Below, one piece after another: positions 48,003 to 57,321 of a DNA stretch of 64,000 bases. Positions within the stretch are counted from its first letter, which is position 1. Each line of letters begins with the position of its first letter. The position numbers and the translations under genes are program-made. This DNA comes from Chitinophagaceae bacterium UBA1931. Lineage in GTDB: Bacteria > Bacteroidota > Bacteroidia > Chitinophagales > Chitinophagaceae. The stretch is taken from positions 434,001-498,000 of the forward strand of contig DDFJ01000001.1 in assembly GCA_002337125.1 (NCBI GenBank), in the 5' to 3' direction. Below the pieces are notes generated by a model. The model saw only the letters and a program-made list of their open reading frames with translations. It did not search any database and was not told where the DNA came from.

Positions 48003-49433
48003 TTAATCAACAATGGTAATCTTAATCAGGTTAGTCGGCAGGTGCAAATGAACTGGAGTACTTCCTGTGTTCACCACAATATCGCCTGAGTTAATAATGC
48101 CTTTCTCTTTGAGAATGTTTATCTGGTCGCCGATAATACTGTCAACACTAACTTGTTCATTATAGAAAATGGCTGTAACACCCCAACTTAAACTCAGCTG
48201 GTTTACAAGCGATTTTTCATTTGTGAAAATATATAACGGAGCCTTTGGACGGAAACTGCTCAGCATAAAACCGGTATACCCGCTTTGCGTCTGACCAATC
48301 AACGCATGTGCGCTTACGTCTTTTGCAATTTCGCAGGCATTATAGCAAATAGCATCACTTAAAAATGAAGGTGAATGCGATTGAGGTTTCAGATCTTCTT
48401 CACGATCATAGTTGTAATATGAACTTGATTCAACTTCTTCAATAATCTTACTCATGGTTTCCACAACCAGTGCAGGATGATCGCCGGTTGCAGTTTCACC
48501 GCTCAGCATTACAGCATCGGTACCTTCAAGTACTGCATTGGCAACGTCAGTTGTTTCACTTCTGTTCGGTTTCACACGGTCAATCATACTTTCCATCATC
48601 TGTGTAGCAACGATAACGGGTTTTGCACGGTGAATACATTTCTTGATAATGTCCTTCTGAATCAAAGGCACCTGTTCAACCGGAAGTTCAACACCAAGAT
48701 CACCACGTGCAATCATGATTCCATCACTTTCAATGATGATGTCACGGATGTTTGCAACAGCTTCAGGCTTTTCAATCTTGGCAATAATTTTTGTTTTGCT
48801 CTTACGTTCTTCCAGTTTGTTACGGAGAATGATGATGTCTTTTACATTACGTACAAAAGAAAGAGCAATCCAGTCGAGTTGCTGATCAATGATGAATTCC
48901 AGATCCTGCAGATCCTTATCAGTTAATGCAGGTAATGAAATTTTTGTATCGGGTAAGTTGATTCCTTTTTTAGAAGAAAGCTTTCCGCCCAGTGTTACCT
49001 GAACCTGTACATCGTTTTCACGAGTAATACCAACCACTTTTACTTCCAGTTTTCCATCATCAATTAAAATGAGGTTGCCTGGTTTTACATCTTTATGCAG
49101 GTTGGGGTAAGATACATAGATGCGTTCTTTTGTTCCAACTAATTTTTCGTTGGTAAAAGTGAGAATATCACCTTCTTTTACATCAATGCCGCCATCTGTC
49201 ATTTCGCCTACACGAAGCTTTGGACCTTGCAGATCGCCAAGGATTGCAATGTGGCAGGCTTCATTTTTATTGATGTTGCGGATATGCTCAATGATGGCTG
49301 CTTTATCTTCATGTGAGCCATGTGAAAAGTTCAGGCGAAAAACATTCACACCTGCTTTTACCAGTTCAAGCAATTTCTCATATGTGTCGCAAGCAGGTCC
49401 AACTGTTGCAACAATTTTTGTACGACGGTTCAT
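48003..49433 (-). CDS. pyk: pyruvate kinase
   Basis: 476-residue glycolytic enzyme converting phosphoenolpyruvate and ADP to pyruvate and ATP. The barrel has TKIVATVGPACDTYEKLLEL (5-24), NVFRLNFSHGSHED (28-41), IIAKIEKPEAVANI (with the catalytic K in AKIEKPE), IMIARGDLGVELPVEQVPLI (about 236-255) and VIVATQMMESMI. A C-terminal allosteric domain is present (about 340-476) with ISGQTQSGYTG-like ALIGQTQSGYTGFM. 64 bp downstream of pfkA on the same strand and ended by a strong terminator, so the two irreversible glycolysis steps share an operon. Confidence 0.97.
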   Translation of the reverse strand: MNRRTKIVATVGPACDTYEKLLELVKAGVNVFRLNFSHGSHEDKAAIIEHIRNINKNEACHIAILGDLQGPKLRVGEMTDGGIDVKEGDILTFTNEKLVGTKERIYVSYPNLHKDVKPGNLILIDDGKLEVKVVGITRENDVQVQVTLGGKLSSKKGINLPDTKISLPALTDKDLQDLEFIIDQQLDWIALSFVRNVKDIIILRNKLEERKSKTKIIAKIEKPEAVANIRDIIIESDGIMIARGDLGVELPVEQVPLIQKDIIKKCIHRAKPVIVATQMMESMIDRVKPNRSETTDVANAVLEGTDAVMLSGETATGDHPALVVETMSKIIEEVESSSYYNYDREEDLKPQSHSPSFLSDAICYNACEIAKDVSAHALIGQTQSGYTGFMLSSFRPKAPLYIFTNEKSLVNQLSLSWGVTAIFYNEQVSVDSIIGDQINILKEKGIINSGDIVVNTGSTPVHLHLPTNLIKITIVD

Positions 49434-49497
49434 TTTTTTTTCTGCTCTTTAGCTGTTATTGATTCAGGTGTGTTTTCAAGAGTTGTTGTGTGAATGA

Positions 49498-50481
49498 TCA
49501 GCTGGCGAGGATTTTTACAATCTTCATCCATTCATCGCTCACTCTTTGTTTAGCTTTTACAGCTTTATCAAGTGGTGTGTAATGTAAACGGTTATTTACA
49601 ATACCAATCATCATGTTAAACTTGCCATCAATCAACGCTTCAACAGCTGCATATCCCATACGGCTTGCAATCAAGCGGTCGAGACAGGAAGGAGCACCTC
49701 CACGTTGTATATGCCCCAGAATACAAACCCTTGTATCAAGGTTTGGCATTCTTTTCCTGATGATGTCTGCAACTTCGTTACCACCACCGGTTTCATCACC
49801 TTCAGCAACCACAATCATGTTTACCAGTTTATGGCGGCTTTCTTTTTCTTCCAGTGAATCAACGAGGTCTTCAATATCTGTTTTTGTTTCAGGAATCAGA
49901 ACGTGTTCAGCTCCTGTAGCAATACCACTGTGCAGTGCAATATAACCGGCATCACGTCCCATCACTTCAATAATAAAAAGACGGTCGTGGGCATCAGCTG
50001 TATCACGGATTTTATCAATGGCATCAACAGCTGTATTCACTGCTGTGTCAAAACCAATTGTAAAATCTGTACCTGCAATATCTTTATCAATTGTACCGGG
50101 TAACCCAATACAAGGTATATCATATTCGTTCGAAAAACGCTGAGCACCACGGAAGCTACCATCACCACCAATAATCACCAACCCGTCAATACCATGTTTC
50201 TTCAGATTTTCGTAAGCGATCTTACGTCCTTCCGGCTCGTAAAACTCTTTACAACGTGCCGTTTTTAAAATAGTTCCCCCACGCTGTATAATGTTGGAAA
50301 CGCTGCGGCTGTGCATTGGAATGATATCATCATCCAGCATACCCTGGTAGCCACGCATAATTCCGAAAACTTCAATGTTATTGTAAAGCGCTGTTCTTAC
50401 AACTGCCCTGAGGGCAGCATTCATGCCTGGTGAATCTCCTCCCGAAGTAAGTACACCAATCTTAGTAACTTTTTTATTCAT
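49498..50481 (-). CDS. pfkA: ATP-dependent 6-phosphofructokinase
   Basis: 327 residues: KIGVLTSGGDSPGMNAALRA (6-25), IIGGDGSFRGAQ (about 99-110) and catalytic GLPGTIDKDIAGTDFTIGFDTA (about 122-143), then VEVMGRDAGYIAL-like IEVMGRDAGYIALH and LGHIQRGGAPSCLDR (about 250-264). Gly after GGD (GGDGS) indicates ATP rather than pyrophosphate as phosphoryl donor. First gene of the pfkA-pyk operon. A TACTTTTG promoter lies 81 bp upstream, and a perfect 12-bp palindrome lies between it and the gene. Confidence 0.97.
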   Translation of the reverse strand: MNKKVTKIGVLTSGGDSPGMNAALRAVVRTALYNNIEVFGIMRGYQGMLDDDIIPMHSRSVSNIIQRGGTILKTARCKEFYEPEGRKIAYENLKKHGIDGLVIIGGDGSFRGAQRFSNEYDIPCIGLPGTIDKDIAGTDFTIGFDTAVNTAVDAIDKIRDTADAHDRLFIIEVMGRDAGYIALHSGIATGAEHVLIPETKTDIEDLVDSLEEKESRHKLVNMIVVAEGDETGGGNEVADIIRKRMPNLDTRVCILGHIQRGGAPSCLDRLIASRMGYAAVEALIDGKFNMMIGIVNNRLHYTPLDKAVKAKQRVSDEWMKIVKILAS

Positions 50482-50542
50482 TGTAAATCAATTAGAAAAG
50501 AATACAATTCTTCAAATTGCCTTTCATCGTACGTTAGAACCG

Positions 50543-50554
50543 TTAACCGGTTAA
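50543..50554. promoter_or_regulatory. 12-bp palindrome TTAACCGGTTAA in the pfkA leader
   Basis: Perfect palindrome starting 9 bp downstream of the pfkA -7 element, close to the expected transcription start. Position and symmetry fit an operator for a dimeric regulator; no regulator is identified. Confidence 0.4.
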
Positions 50555-50562
50555 TCAGGCCG

Positions 50563-50570
50563 CAAAAGTA
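50563..50570 (-). promoter_or_regulatory. -7 promoter element of pfkA-pyk
   Basis: TACTTTTG on the - strand, exact TAnnTTTG; an ATTG about 16-17 bp upstream is the nearest -33 candidate. Confidence 0.55.
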
Positions 50571-50599
50571 AGGAAATGAGCGATAACAATTGTTCGTCA

Positions 50600-50628
50600 T
50601 TTGCTTTCAAACGTTTGCAGTACCTTGG
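50600..50628 (+). promoter_or_regulatory. probable promoter of the prolyl oligopeptidase gene
   Basis: TTTG (50600-50603), 17-bp spacer, TACCTTGG (50621-50628), one mismatch to TAnnTTTG, 17 bp before the ATG. Confidence 0.4.
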
Positions 50629-50645
50629 TTTAAAATTATTTTTTT

Positions 50646-52751
50646 ATGAAGATTCTGTGTATTCTGCTGCTGGCAGGCACTTTTGTGGTAAAAGCCACTG
50701 CCCAGATTAATTATCCAATAACCAAAAAGGGGCCGGTTACTGATAACTATCATGGCACTGTGGTGGCCGATCCTTACCGTTGGCTGGAAGATGATAACAG
50801 TGAAGAAACAAAAGCCTGGGTAACGGAAGAAAACAAGGTAACCTTTGATTACCTCAACAAGATTCCGTTTCGTGAAAAAGTAAAAGCAAGATTGAGCGAA
50901 ATGTGGAATTATCCACGCATTGGTTCGCCATCAAAAGAAGGCGTGTGGTATTACTTCTATAAAAATGACGGATTGCAGAACCAGAGCATTATGTACAGGC
51001 AAAAAGGATTGGATGGTATTCCTGAAATCTTTGTTGATCCTAACAAATTATCGGCTGATGGTACTGCTGCTCTCGGCGGAACCAGTTTTTCAAAAAACAG
51101 CAAATACTTTGCTTACCAGCTGGCACAAAGCGGCAGCGACTGGCAGGAAATTTTTGTGATGGATGTTGCCACAAAGCAAATCCTCAGCGATAAAATTCAG
51201 TTTGTAAAATTCAGCGGTATTTCATGGAAGGGCGATGAAGGTTTTTATTACAGCCGTTACCCACAACCCGATGAAAAAAGCAAGCTGAGTAAACAAAACC
51301 AGTTTCATTCAGTGTATTATCATAAAATGGGAACGCCGCAAAGCGATGATGTGTTGATTTTTGTTGACAAAGAACATCCGCTGCGTAATGCAGGTGCCGG
51401 TTTAACAGAAGATAACCGTTTCCTCCTTTTAAGTACAACCGAAGGAACAAGCGGCAATGAAATATGGGTGAAAGATCTGAAAGCAGGACAAAAAGAATTT
51501 TCATTGCTTGTACCTGGTTTTAAAACTGAACCTGATGTGATCGATAATGTGGGCGATAAACTCTTACTCAAAACAAATGATGGTGCGCCTAATTATAAAA
51601 TTGTGCTGGTTGATCCCAAACATCCTGAACCTGCTAACTGGAAATCAGTTATTGCAGAACAAAAAGAAGTATTGCAGGGTGTAGGTACTGCAGGTGGTTA
51701 TTTATTCTGCTCATACTTAAAAGATGCTTCAACAAAAGTGTACCAATACACACTTGCAGGAAAGCTTGTAAGAGAAATAACATTGCCCGGCATTGGTACC
51801 GCCAGTGGTTTTGGCGGAAAGAAAGAAGACAAGGAATTCTTCTACACATTTACATCTTTTACAGCACCACCAACAATTTACAGGTACAATATTGCTACCG
51901 GAGCTTCAACCATCTTCCGTAAAACAGAAACCAAATTCAAAAACGAAGATTACGAAACCACGCAGGTATTTTTTACCAGTAAGGATGGTACAAAAGTGCC
52001 GATGTTTCTTTCGTACAAAAAAGGATTAAAGCTGGATGGTAACAATCCTGTGCTGTTGTATGGTTATGGTGGTTTTAATATTCCATCAACACCTGGTTTC
52101 AGTATCAGCAATGCATTCTGGATGGAGCAGGGAGGTATTTATGCAGTTGTGAATCTGCGTGGTGGAAGTGAGTATGGCGAAGCATGGCATAAAGCAGGTA
52201 TGCTGCAGAACAAACAACATGTGTTTGATGATTTTATTGGTGCAGCTGAATATCTTATTGCCAAAAATTACACGAACAAAAACAAACTAGCCATCCGTGG
52301 TGGTTCAAACGGTGGATTACTTGTTGGTGCATGTATGACTCAACGTCCTGATCTGTTTAAAGTAGCATTACCTGCTGTTGGTGTTATGGATATGCTGCGT
52401 TATCATTTGTTCACCATTGGCTGGGCATGGGCTACAGAATACGGCCGCAGCGATAATGCAGAACAGTTCAACTATCTCTACAAATATTCGCCGCTGCATA
52501 ATTTGAAAGACGGAACATCTTATCCTGCGACGTTGGTTACAACAGCCGATCACGACGACAGGGTTGTGCCTGCACACTCATTCAAATTTGCAGCACGTTT
52601 GCAGGAAGCACACAAAGGAACAAATCCTGTGCTGATACGTATTGAAACAAAAGCCGGTCATGGTGCAGGAAAGCCCACCAGCAAACAAATTGATGAAGCA
52701 ACAGACATCTGGAGTTTTGTGATGTACAATATGGGAATGGAAATGAAATAA
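50646..52751 (+). CDS. prolyl oligopeptidase family serine peptidase (S9A)
   Basis: 701 residues with signal peptide (ILLLAGTFVVKATAQ). The seven-bladed propeller (about 75-430) follows the opening VADPYRWLEDDNSEETKAWV (38-57), diagnostic of S9A. The catalytic alpha/beta hydrolase domain has YGYGGF, the nucleophile IRGGSNGGLL (S554), the acid in ADHDDRVVP (D637 or D638) and the His in AGHGAGKP (H672). Ser554 falls exactly at the number of the porcine enzyme. It cleaves peptides after proline, here in the periplasm or outside. Its own promoter is divergent from pfkA. Confidence 0.95.
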   Translation: MKILCILLLAGTFVVKATAQINYPITKKGPVTDNYHGTVVADPYRWLEDDNSEETKAWVTEENKVTFDYLNKIPFREKVKARLSEMWNYPRIGSPSKEGVWYYFYKNDGLQNQSIMYRQKGLDGIPEIFVDPNKLSADGTAALGGTSFSKNSKYFAYQLAQSGSDWQEIFVMDVATKQILSDKIQFVKFSGISWKGDEGFYYSRYPQPDEKSKLSKQNQFHSVYYHKMGTPQSDDVLIFVDKEHPLRNAGAGLTEDNRFLLLSTTEGTSGNEIWVKDLKAGQKEFSLLVPGFKTEPDVIDNVGDKLLLKTNDGAPNYKIVLVDPKHPEPANWKSVIAEQKEVLQGVGTAGGYLFCSYLKDASTKVYQYTLAGKLVREITLPGIGTASGFGGKKEDKEFFYTFTSFTAPPTIYRYNIATGASTIFRKTETKFKNEDYETTQVFFTSKDGTKVPMFLSYKKGLKLDGNNPVLLYGYGGFNIPSTPGFSISNAFWMEQGGIYAVVNLRGGSEYGEAWHKAGMLQNKQHVFDDFIGAAEYLIAKNYTNKNKLAIRGGSNGGLLVGACMTQRPDLFKVALPAVGVMDMLRYHLFTIGWAWATEYGRSDNAEQFNYLYKYSPLHNLKDGTSYPATLVTTADHDDRVVPAHSFKFAARLQEAHKGTNPVLIRIETKAGHGAGKPTSKQIDEATDIWSFVMYNMGMEMK

Positions 52752-52762
52752 CATAAACATCA

Positions 52763-52800
52763 ACCCCGGCAGCGGTTTCAAAGCCCTGCCGGTGGTTTGT
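52763..52800 (+). terminator. weak hairpin after the prolyl oligopeptidase gene
   Basis: CCGGCAG (52766-52772) pairs with CTGCCGG (52786-52792), extended by AACC/GGTT-type pairs with a bulge. No clean T-run follows, so it is a weak terminator candidate. Confidence 0.4.
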
Positions 52801-52881
52801 TGAATTGAAATCGGTAATTTCATCGTGTGAAATGAGTTCGGAAGTTGAAACAATACAAACCCAGCCACAACTTTTCAGCAC

Positions 52882-53781
52882 ATGAAAATTCTTGTTACCG
52901 GCGCTAACGGATTACTTGGTCAGCATCTCATCCGTCAATTGGTTGATGAAGGTAAGTTTACCATTCATGCCAGCGGCAAAGGGCCAAGCCGTCTTTCTTA
53001 CGGAGAAAAAAACGGGGTGATTTATCATGAACTTGATATCACTGATTTTAAAGCATCGCAAACACTTGTTGAAAAACTTTCTCCCCACATCATCATTCAT
53101 ACCGCTGCCATTACTCAACCCAACGATTGTGCTCTTGATAAAACCCGTTGCTGGAAAACAAATGTTGGTGCAACAAGAACATTGCTGCGTGCAGCACAGA
53201 AAACAAAATCATATTTCATTTATATCAGTACCGATTTTGTGTTTGATGGAACAGAAGGGCCGTATGATGAACATGCAGTGCCCAATCCTGTAAACGATTA
53301 TGGTGAAAGCAAATTACTCGCTGAAGAAATGGTGGAGCTGAGTAACCTGCACTGGGCTATTGTACGCACTGTATTGGTTTATGGTGGTAAAGTGCCGGGT
53401 GGCCGACCCAATTTTATTCAATGGGTGAAAGAAAAATTAACGGCTGGTGAAAAAATTAAAGTGGTGGATGACCAGCTGCGTACACCTACCTATGTTGAAG
53501 ATCTGGCTAAAGGAATTGTGCTTGTGCTGATGAAACATGCAAAAGGTGTTTATCATATTTCAGGAAAAGATATCTGCACACCTTACCAACTGGCGATCAT
53601 GGTGGCGAATCTTTCCGGCTTTGATACTTCACTGATTGAACGTGTAACTGCTGATTCGTTTAAAGAGCCTGCCCGCCGTCCGCTCAAGACTGGTTTTATT
53701 ATTACAAAAGCAGTGAAAGAACTGGGTTTTGTTCCGGTGAAACTGGAAGAAGGAGTGAAGAAGGTACTTGAGCTTGGCTGA
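52882..53781 (+). CDS. NAD(P)-dependent reductase, dTDP-4-dehydrorhamnose reductase (RmlD)-like
   Basis: 299 residues, extended short-chain dehydrogenase fold. ILVTGANGLLGQHLI (3-17) is the dinucleotide loop, IIHTAAITQPNDC (about 71-83) the RmlD-like strand, YISTDFVFDGTEGPYDEHA (about 112-130) with catalytic Thr, and NDYGESKLLAEE the Y-x-x-x-K pair. Other rhamnose genes (rmlABC) are absent, and RmlD-like proteins also include MAT2B-like and other sugar reductases, so the substrate is left open. 24 bp before the CHAD gene. Confidence 0.85.
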   Translation: MKILVTGANGLLGQHLIRQLVDEGKFTIHASGKGPSRLSYGEKNGVIYHELDITDFKASQTLVEKLSPHIIIHTAAITQPNDCALDKTRCWKTNVGATRTLLRAAQKTKSYFIYISTDFVFDGTEGPYDEHAVPNPVNDYGESKLLAEEMVELSNLHWAIVRTVLVYGGKVPGGRPNFIQWVKEKLTAGEKIKVVDDQLRTPTYVEDLAKGIVLVLMKHAKGVYHISGKDICTPYQLAIMVANLSGFDTSLIERVTADSFKEPARRPLKTGFIITKAVKELGFVPVKLEEGVKKVLELG

Positions 53782-53804
53782 TATCCTGTCTTTTAATTTT
53801 GTTT

Positions 53805-54587
53805 ATGAATCTGCTGAAACAATATACTGAAGGGCAGATGGATGCTGCAATTGAATGGCTGCAGCAGTATGTACAAACAGCAGATGAAGAAGCACTGCAC
53901 CAGTTCAGGGTGAGCCTGAAAAAAATACATGCAGTGATGCATTATTTCCGGCAGAACGAACATCACTCCAAAAAAATCAAACAACTTAAACGGCTTCAAA
54001 AAGAACTTTTTTCAGAGGCAGGATTTATCCGTGATGCTGAAATAAAAATGCATTGGCTGGAACAAAACCGGAAGCAATTGTTATTGAAGACATCTTCATT
54101 GCCGGAGAAGAAAGAGAACTTCCTCCAATATTTTTCAGCACAGTCAAAAAAGAATATTTCCCTGCTGAAAGCAATCAAAGAACAGCTTGTGGCATTAACG
54201 AAAGAAGAAAAAGCTGCAACTGTTTTTGCATATTCTATACAGCTGAAAGAAAGTGTTCAGCAACTTATTTCTCAACATTCTGCAAGCGACGATTGGCACG
54301 AACTCCGTAAAAAAATAAAACAGCTGTTATATGCCTGGCACTGGAACAGGAAAGAGGAACAGTTGAAACTGCTTAAGGTAAATGATCTGAATAAGCTTGA
54401 TCAGTTACAGAATGCCATAGGTGCATGGCATGATGCAGAGAATTTAAAAGAATGGTTCGGCAATGAACAGTTTTTCCTGAATGAAGATATGCAGGTGAAA
54501 AAGCAATTCAATTCAGCATGGAAAAAAGTACTTGCTGAAGTTGAACAAAGTGAAAAAGCAGTTGAGCTGTTATTGAAAAAGAGATAA
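53805..54587 (+). CDS. CHAD domain protein
   Basis: 260 residues, all-helical. The CHAD pattern is present: LHQFRVSLKKIHAVMHYF (about 29-46, the H..R...KK/R helix), further basic helices with KKIKQLKRLQKELF and IRDAEIKMHWL, and the second-half WHELRKKIKQLLYAW (about 165-179) with LDQLQNAIGAWHDAE. CHAD proteins bind inorganic polyphosphate through these conserved His, Arg and Lys residues and may be associated with polyP granules. No CYTH/triphosphatase partner is adjacent. ATG 53805 is preferred over an in-frame TTG two codons earlier. Confidence 0.85.
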   Translation: MNLLKQYTEGQMDAAIEWLQQYVQTADEEALHQFRVSLKKIHAVMHYFRQNEHHSKKIKQLKRLQKELFSEAGFIRDAEIKMHWLEQNRKQLLLKTSSLPEKKENFLQYFSAQSKKNISLLKAIKEQLVALTKEEKAATVFAYSIQLKESVQQLISQHSASDDWHELRKKIKQLLYAWHWNRKEEQLKLLKVNDLNKLDQLQNAIGAWHDAENLKEWFGNEQFFLNEDMQVKKQFNSAWKKVLAEVEQSEKAVELLLKKR

Positions 54588-54602
54588 AAGTCTGAATGAG
54601 TT

Positions 54603-55517
54603 TTAATTTCTCATTGGCAAAAACACTTCCGCCATCATACACCTTGCACTTCCGCCGCCATTGGTTTCAATCGTTGATAAATCAGCATGAATAATGGGGT
54701 TAAAACTTTCCAGCTCTTTTACCTGTTCAGCAGTAAGTGATGAATAAGCCTGCGAACTCATCACTAAAAATTTTTTGCCTGATTTGTTTTGAACCTGCAG
54801 CATATTCCCTGCAAAATGATTCATCTGTTCATAACTGATGTCGATGATTTTTTTGCCGCTTTTTTCAATTGTATCTGCCACATGTTTCCGTTCTTTTTCA
54901 TTCCTGATGCTGCTTAAACAAATCACTGCATATTGTTCTGCAATACACATCATCACATTGCTGTGATAAATTTCTGTACCGCTTTCATCCGTACTCAAAA
55001 ATTCACAGGACTGGTAATTCATTTCCCTGCACCAGGTTTCAAACACATCGGGATCTGTTCTTGGTGAAAGACAGGCATAGGCAATCCGGTTTTCCCTGTC
55101 AAGAACCATACTTCCGGTTCCTTCTAAAAACCGGTTTTCATGTTCATGAAAACTGAGATCAATTTTATTACTGATGCTGAACCTGCTGCTGATGGCATCA
55201 ATCACATGCTGTTTGCGTTCGGCCCTGCGGTTCAATGCAAACATGGGGTAAAGTACAATGGAACCATCACTGTGAAAACTGATCCAGTTATTGGGAAAAA
55301 TGCTGTCGGGAGTGTGCGGAACAGGTGTGTCCTGAACAACAGTTACATCAACACCTGCGTCTGTTAATTGCTGAACAAGGCCATCAAATTCAGCAGCTGC
55401 TTTTTGCTGTACGTCAGCATTGTTTCCCTGTTGCTGAAAGGTATTGTTTACTGCAGTTTCAGCATTAAAGCCAAAGGCAACAGGCCTTATCATTAAAATG
55501 TGTGAAGTTGTTTGCAT
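54603..55517 (-). CDS. ctlX: arginine deiminase-related protein, CtlX type
   Basis: 304 residues of the guanidine-modifying superfamily. Motifs: ILMIRPVAFGFNAETA (7-22), TPDSIFPNNWISFHSDGSIVLYPM (about 69-92), RFLEGTGSMVLDRENRIAYACLS (about 128-150, Glu/Asp pair), IYHSNVMMCIAEQYAVICL (catalytic His) and the nucleophile in GGGSARCMMAEVFLP (Cys near 294). CtlX-like proteins hydrolyse citrulline or related ureido/guanidino compounds. It lies 49 bp downstream of the long arginine-deiminase-like gene on the same strand; the two are probably one unit acting on arginine-derived compounds. Confidence 0.88.
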   Translation of the reverse strand: MQTTSHILMIRPVAFGFNAETAVNNTFQQQGNNADVQQKAAAEFDGLVQQLTDAGVDVTVVQDTPVPHTPDSIFPNNWISFHSDGSIVLYPMFALNRRAERKQHVIDAISSRFSISNKIDLSFHEHENRFLEGTGSMVLDRENRIAYACLSPRTDPDVFETWCREMNYQSCEFLSTDESGTEIYHSNVMMCIAEQYAVICLSSIRNEKERKHVADTIEKSGKKIIDISYEQMNHFAGNMLQVQNKSGKKFLVMSSQAYSSLTAEQVKELESFNPIIHADLSTIETNGGGSARCMMAEVFLPMRN

Positions 55518-55566
55518 AAACAGAAGTTAGAATTCAGAAATTGTTTCAATACTCATCACTTTTTAC

Positions 55567-57081
55567 TTACAACTTATCCCTAAGCAATGGCATACTCATA
55601 CAATGGCTTCCGCCTCTTGCTCTTGAAAGCTCGGCCGATGGTAAAAGTATGAGCGTATTTTCAATGCTGTCAGGATCAACACCAGTCTCAAATTTTTCAA
55701 ATGCTTCTGCAGTTGTCATTACATCAAAACCAATCTCTTTAAATGCGTTTGCAGTATGATCATTACGGTCGTACCCAATTACCACACCTTCCTTCAATGC
55801 AACTACATTACAACTATCGGTCCATTGTTCACGCTCATCATGCGGAAATACATTGCCGCCGCTGTAAATAATTTTTACCTGTTCGGGTTTTACACCAAAA
55901 TCTTCAATACTTATTTGCCTGAGCAGCGATTCAATGCCTGCCAGTTTTTTACCAACGCTGTAATCTCTTGTTTTTATATAAGGTTCACTTGCCGATTTAC
56001 TGAACTGAAGTATTTCAGTTTGCTCCATTTCAAGTGGCCGTGGATTGTGCGATAGTTTATTAATGTAGCTGTGCCGGCTGATATGTTCGGCTCTTAATAT
56101 TTTTTCAGAAAAACGACCATACAAAACCCATACATCTCTTTTTACCTGTGTAAAAATGGTATCAATGTGCATTTGTGCACGGTTGCGTGGAATTTTTACA
56201 ACGGAAATTTTTTCAATGCCCAGTTCCTCTTTACTGAAAATACTGTGCACAATTTCATTTACTGCACTGCTGCTGGTACGTATACTGCAGCCAATCACAA
56301 TATGCTTTGGATGAACCATCATAACATCGCCACCTTCAATGCTGATGATGCGGTGCTTGCGTTCTTCCTCTTCGTACAAAAAGAAATCGCTTTCTTCAAT
56401 AATCTCCATGATTTTTTCAGGATGATCTTTAAAGAAATAATTCAGCGACAAAAATTTCGTCAGCAGGGATTCTCTTCGTCTTGCAACTGTTGCCATGCGG
56501 CTCAGCAAAATATGTCCCTTCACCATTATTCCAATATCACGGGTAAAAATGAAGTTGGGGATGGGAGGGAAGATGTACTGATCTTCATTGGTGCCGTTTT
56601 CTTCAGCAGGCAAAATACCGGTGATAAACACTTTGGAAAGAAGCGCAGGATCAGTAATGTTTTCCAGCTTTTGCTGTACGGCAAAACTTGATTCTTCATA
56701 CGAGCAAATGGCAGAAATCAACTGCAGTTTTACTTTTTCGTCTTTAATAATTTCTGCCAGCAGTTGCTGTGTATCCAGCACCTTATCGCTGTTAAAATAT
56801 TCTGCTTTACCGGGAATAAAACACCAGGATTTTTTTTCCGGAGCAGCTGTTACCTGGTATTGTTTAATGTAGTTGATCTTTTCCCTGTCTAAAAAATAAA
56901 GCAGGAGCTTTACATAATGGTTGTACTCCTTTTGCATGCTTTTCAGGTGTACAATATCATCATACAGGTTATCGGCAAAAGTGCCGGGAATGATTTTGCC
57001 AATGCCTCCGTCGGGGCTGTGAATTAATAATTTTCGTAAACGTCCTAATTCGCTTTCAACGTAATAATTATGCTGCGTCAT
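55567..57081 (-). CDS. long arginine deiminase-like amidinotransferase-family protein
   Basis: 504 residues, about 100 longer than a classical arginine deiminase. The first motif is RLRKLLIHSPDGGIGKIIPG (15-34). Later ones are YIFPPIPNFIFTRDIGIM (about 167-184), the Asp loop IISIEGGDVMMVHPKHIVIGCS (about 245-266), catalytic His in RAQMHIDTIFTQV (about 305-317), SGGNVFPHDEREQWTDSCNVV (about 408-428), and the nucleophile in RARGGSHCMSMPL (Cys near 496). The catalytic set of arginine deiminase is complete, so hydrolysis of arginine to citrulline and ammonia is plausible. The extra segments, chiefly helical stretches near 90-165 and 195-240, are unexplained. Upstream of ctlX. Confidence 0.85.
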   Translation of the reverse strand: MTQHNYYVESELGRLRKLLIHSPDGGIGKIIPGTFADNLYDDIVHLKSMQKEYNHYVKLLLYFLDREKINYIKQYQVTAAPEKKSWCFIPGKAEYFNSDKVLDTQQLLAEIIKDEKVKLQLISAICSYEESSFAVQQKLENITDPALLSKVFITGILPAEENGTNEDQYIFPPIPNFIFTRDIGIMVKGHILLSRMATVARRRESLLTKFLSLNYFFKDHPEKIMEIIEESDFFLYEEEERKHRIISIEGGDVMMVHPKHIVIGCSIRTSSSAVNEIVHSIFSKEELGIEKISVVKIPRNRAQMHIDTIFTQVKRDVWVLYGRFSEKILRAEHISRHSYINKLSHNPRPLEMEQTEILQFSKSASEPYIKTRDYSVGKKLAGIESLLRQISIEDFGVKPEQVKIIYSGGNVFPHDEREQWTDSCNVVALKEGVVIGYDRNDHTANAFKEIGFDVMTTAEAFEKFETGVDPDSIENTLILLPSAELSRARGGSHCMSMPLLRDKL

Positions 57082-57321
57082 AAAACAGGTTTAAGTTTCA
57101 GAAATTGCCGTAAGAAATGATTGTAAATGTTCTTCGGCCGGGAAATACCGGCGAAGTTTTAAACGTAAACTCAGTCATCGGGCAAACTACCTTCACCTGC
57201 TGCAATAAGGTTGAGAAAGTATGGCAGCATCAGGTTTGCAGAAATATGTTTCTGGTAAAACATACTGCAAGGTAAGCGATTTAGTATGAAGCTGCAAGTT
57301 TGCAATTGCTATTGTAAACGG

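Noticed and set aside
57132..57160. Hairpin CTTCGGCCGG / CCGGCGAAG followed by TTTT as terminator.
   Set aside because: The T-run is on the + strand, where no gene ends; for the - strand rluE-like gene the tail is poor and the distance from its stop is about 160 bp.
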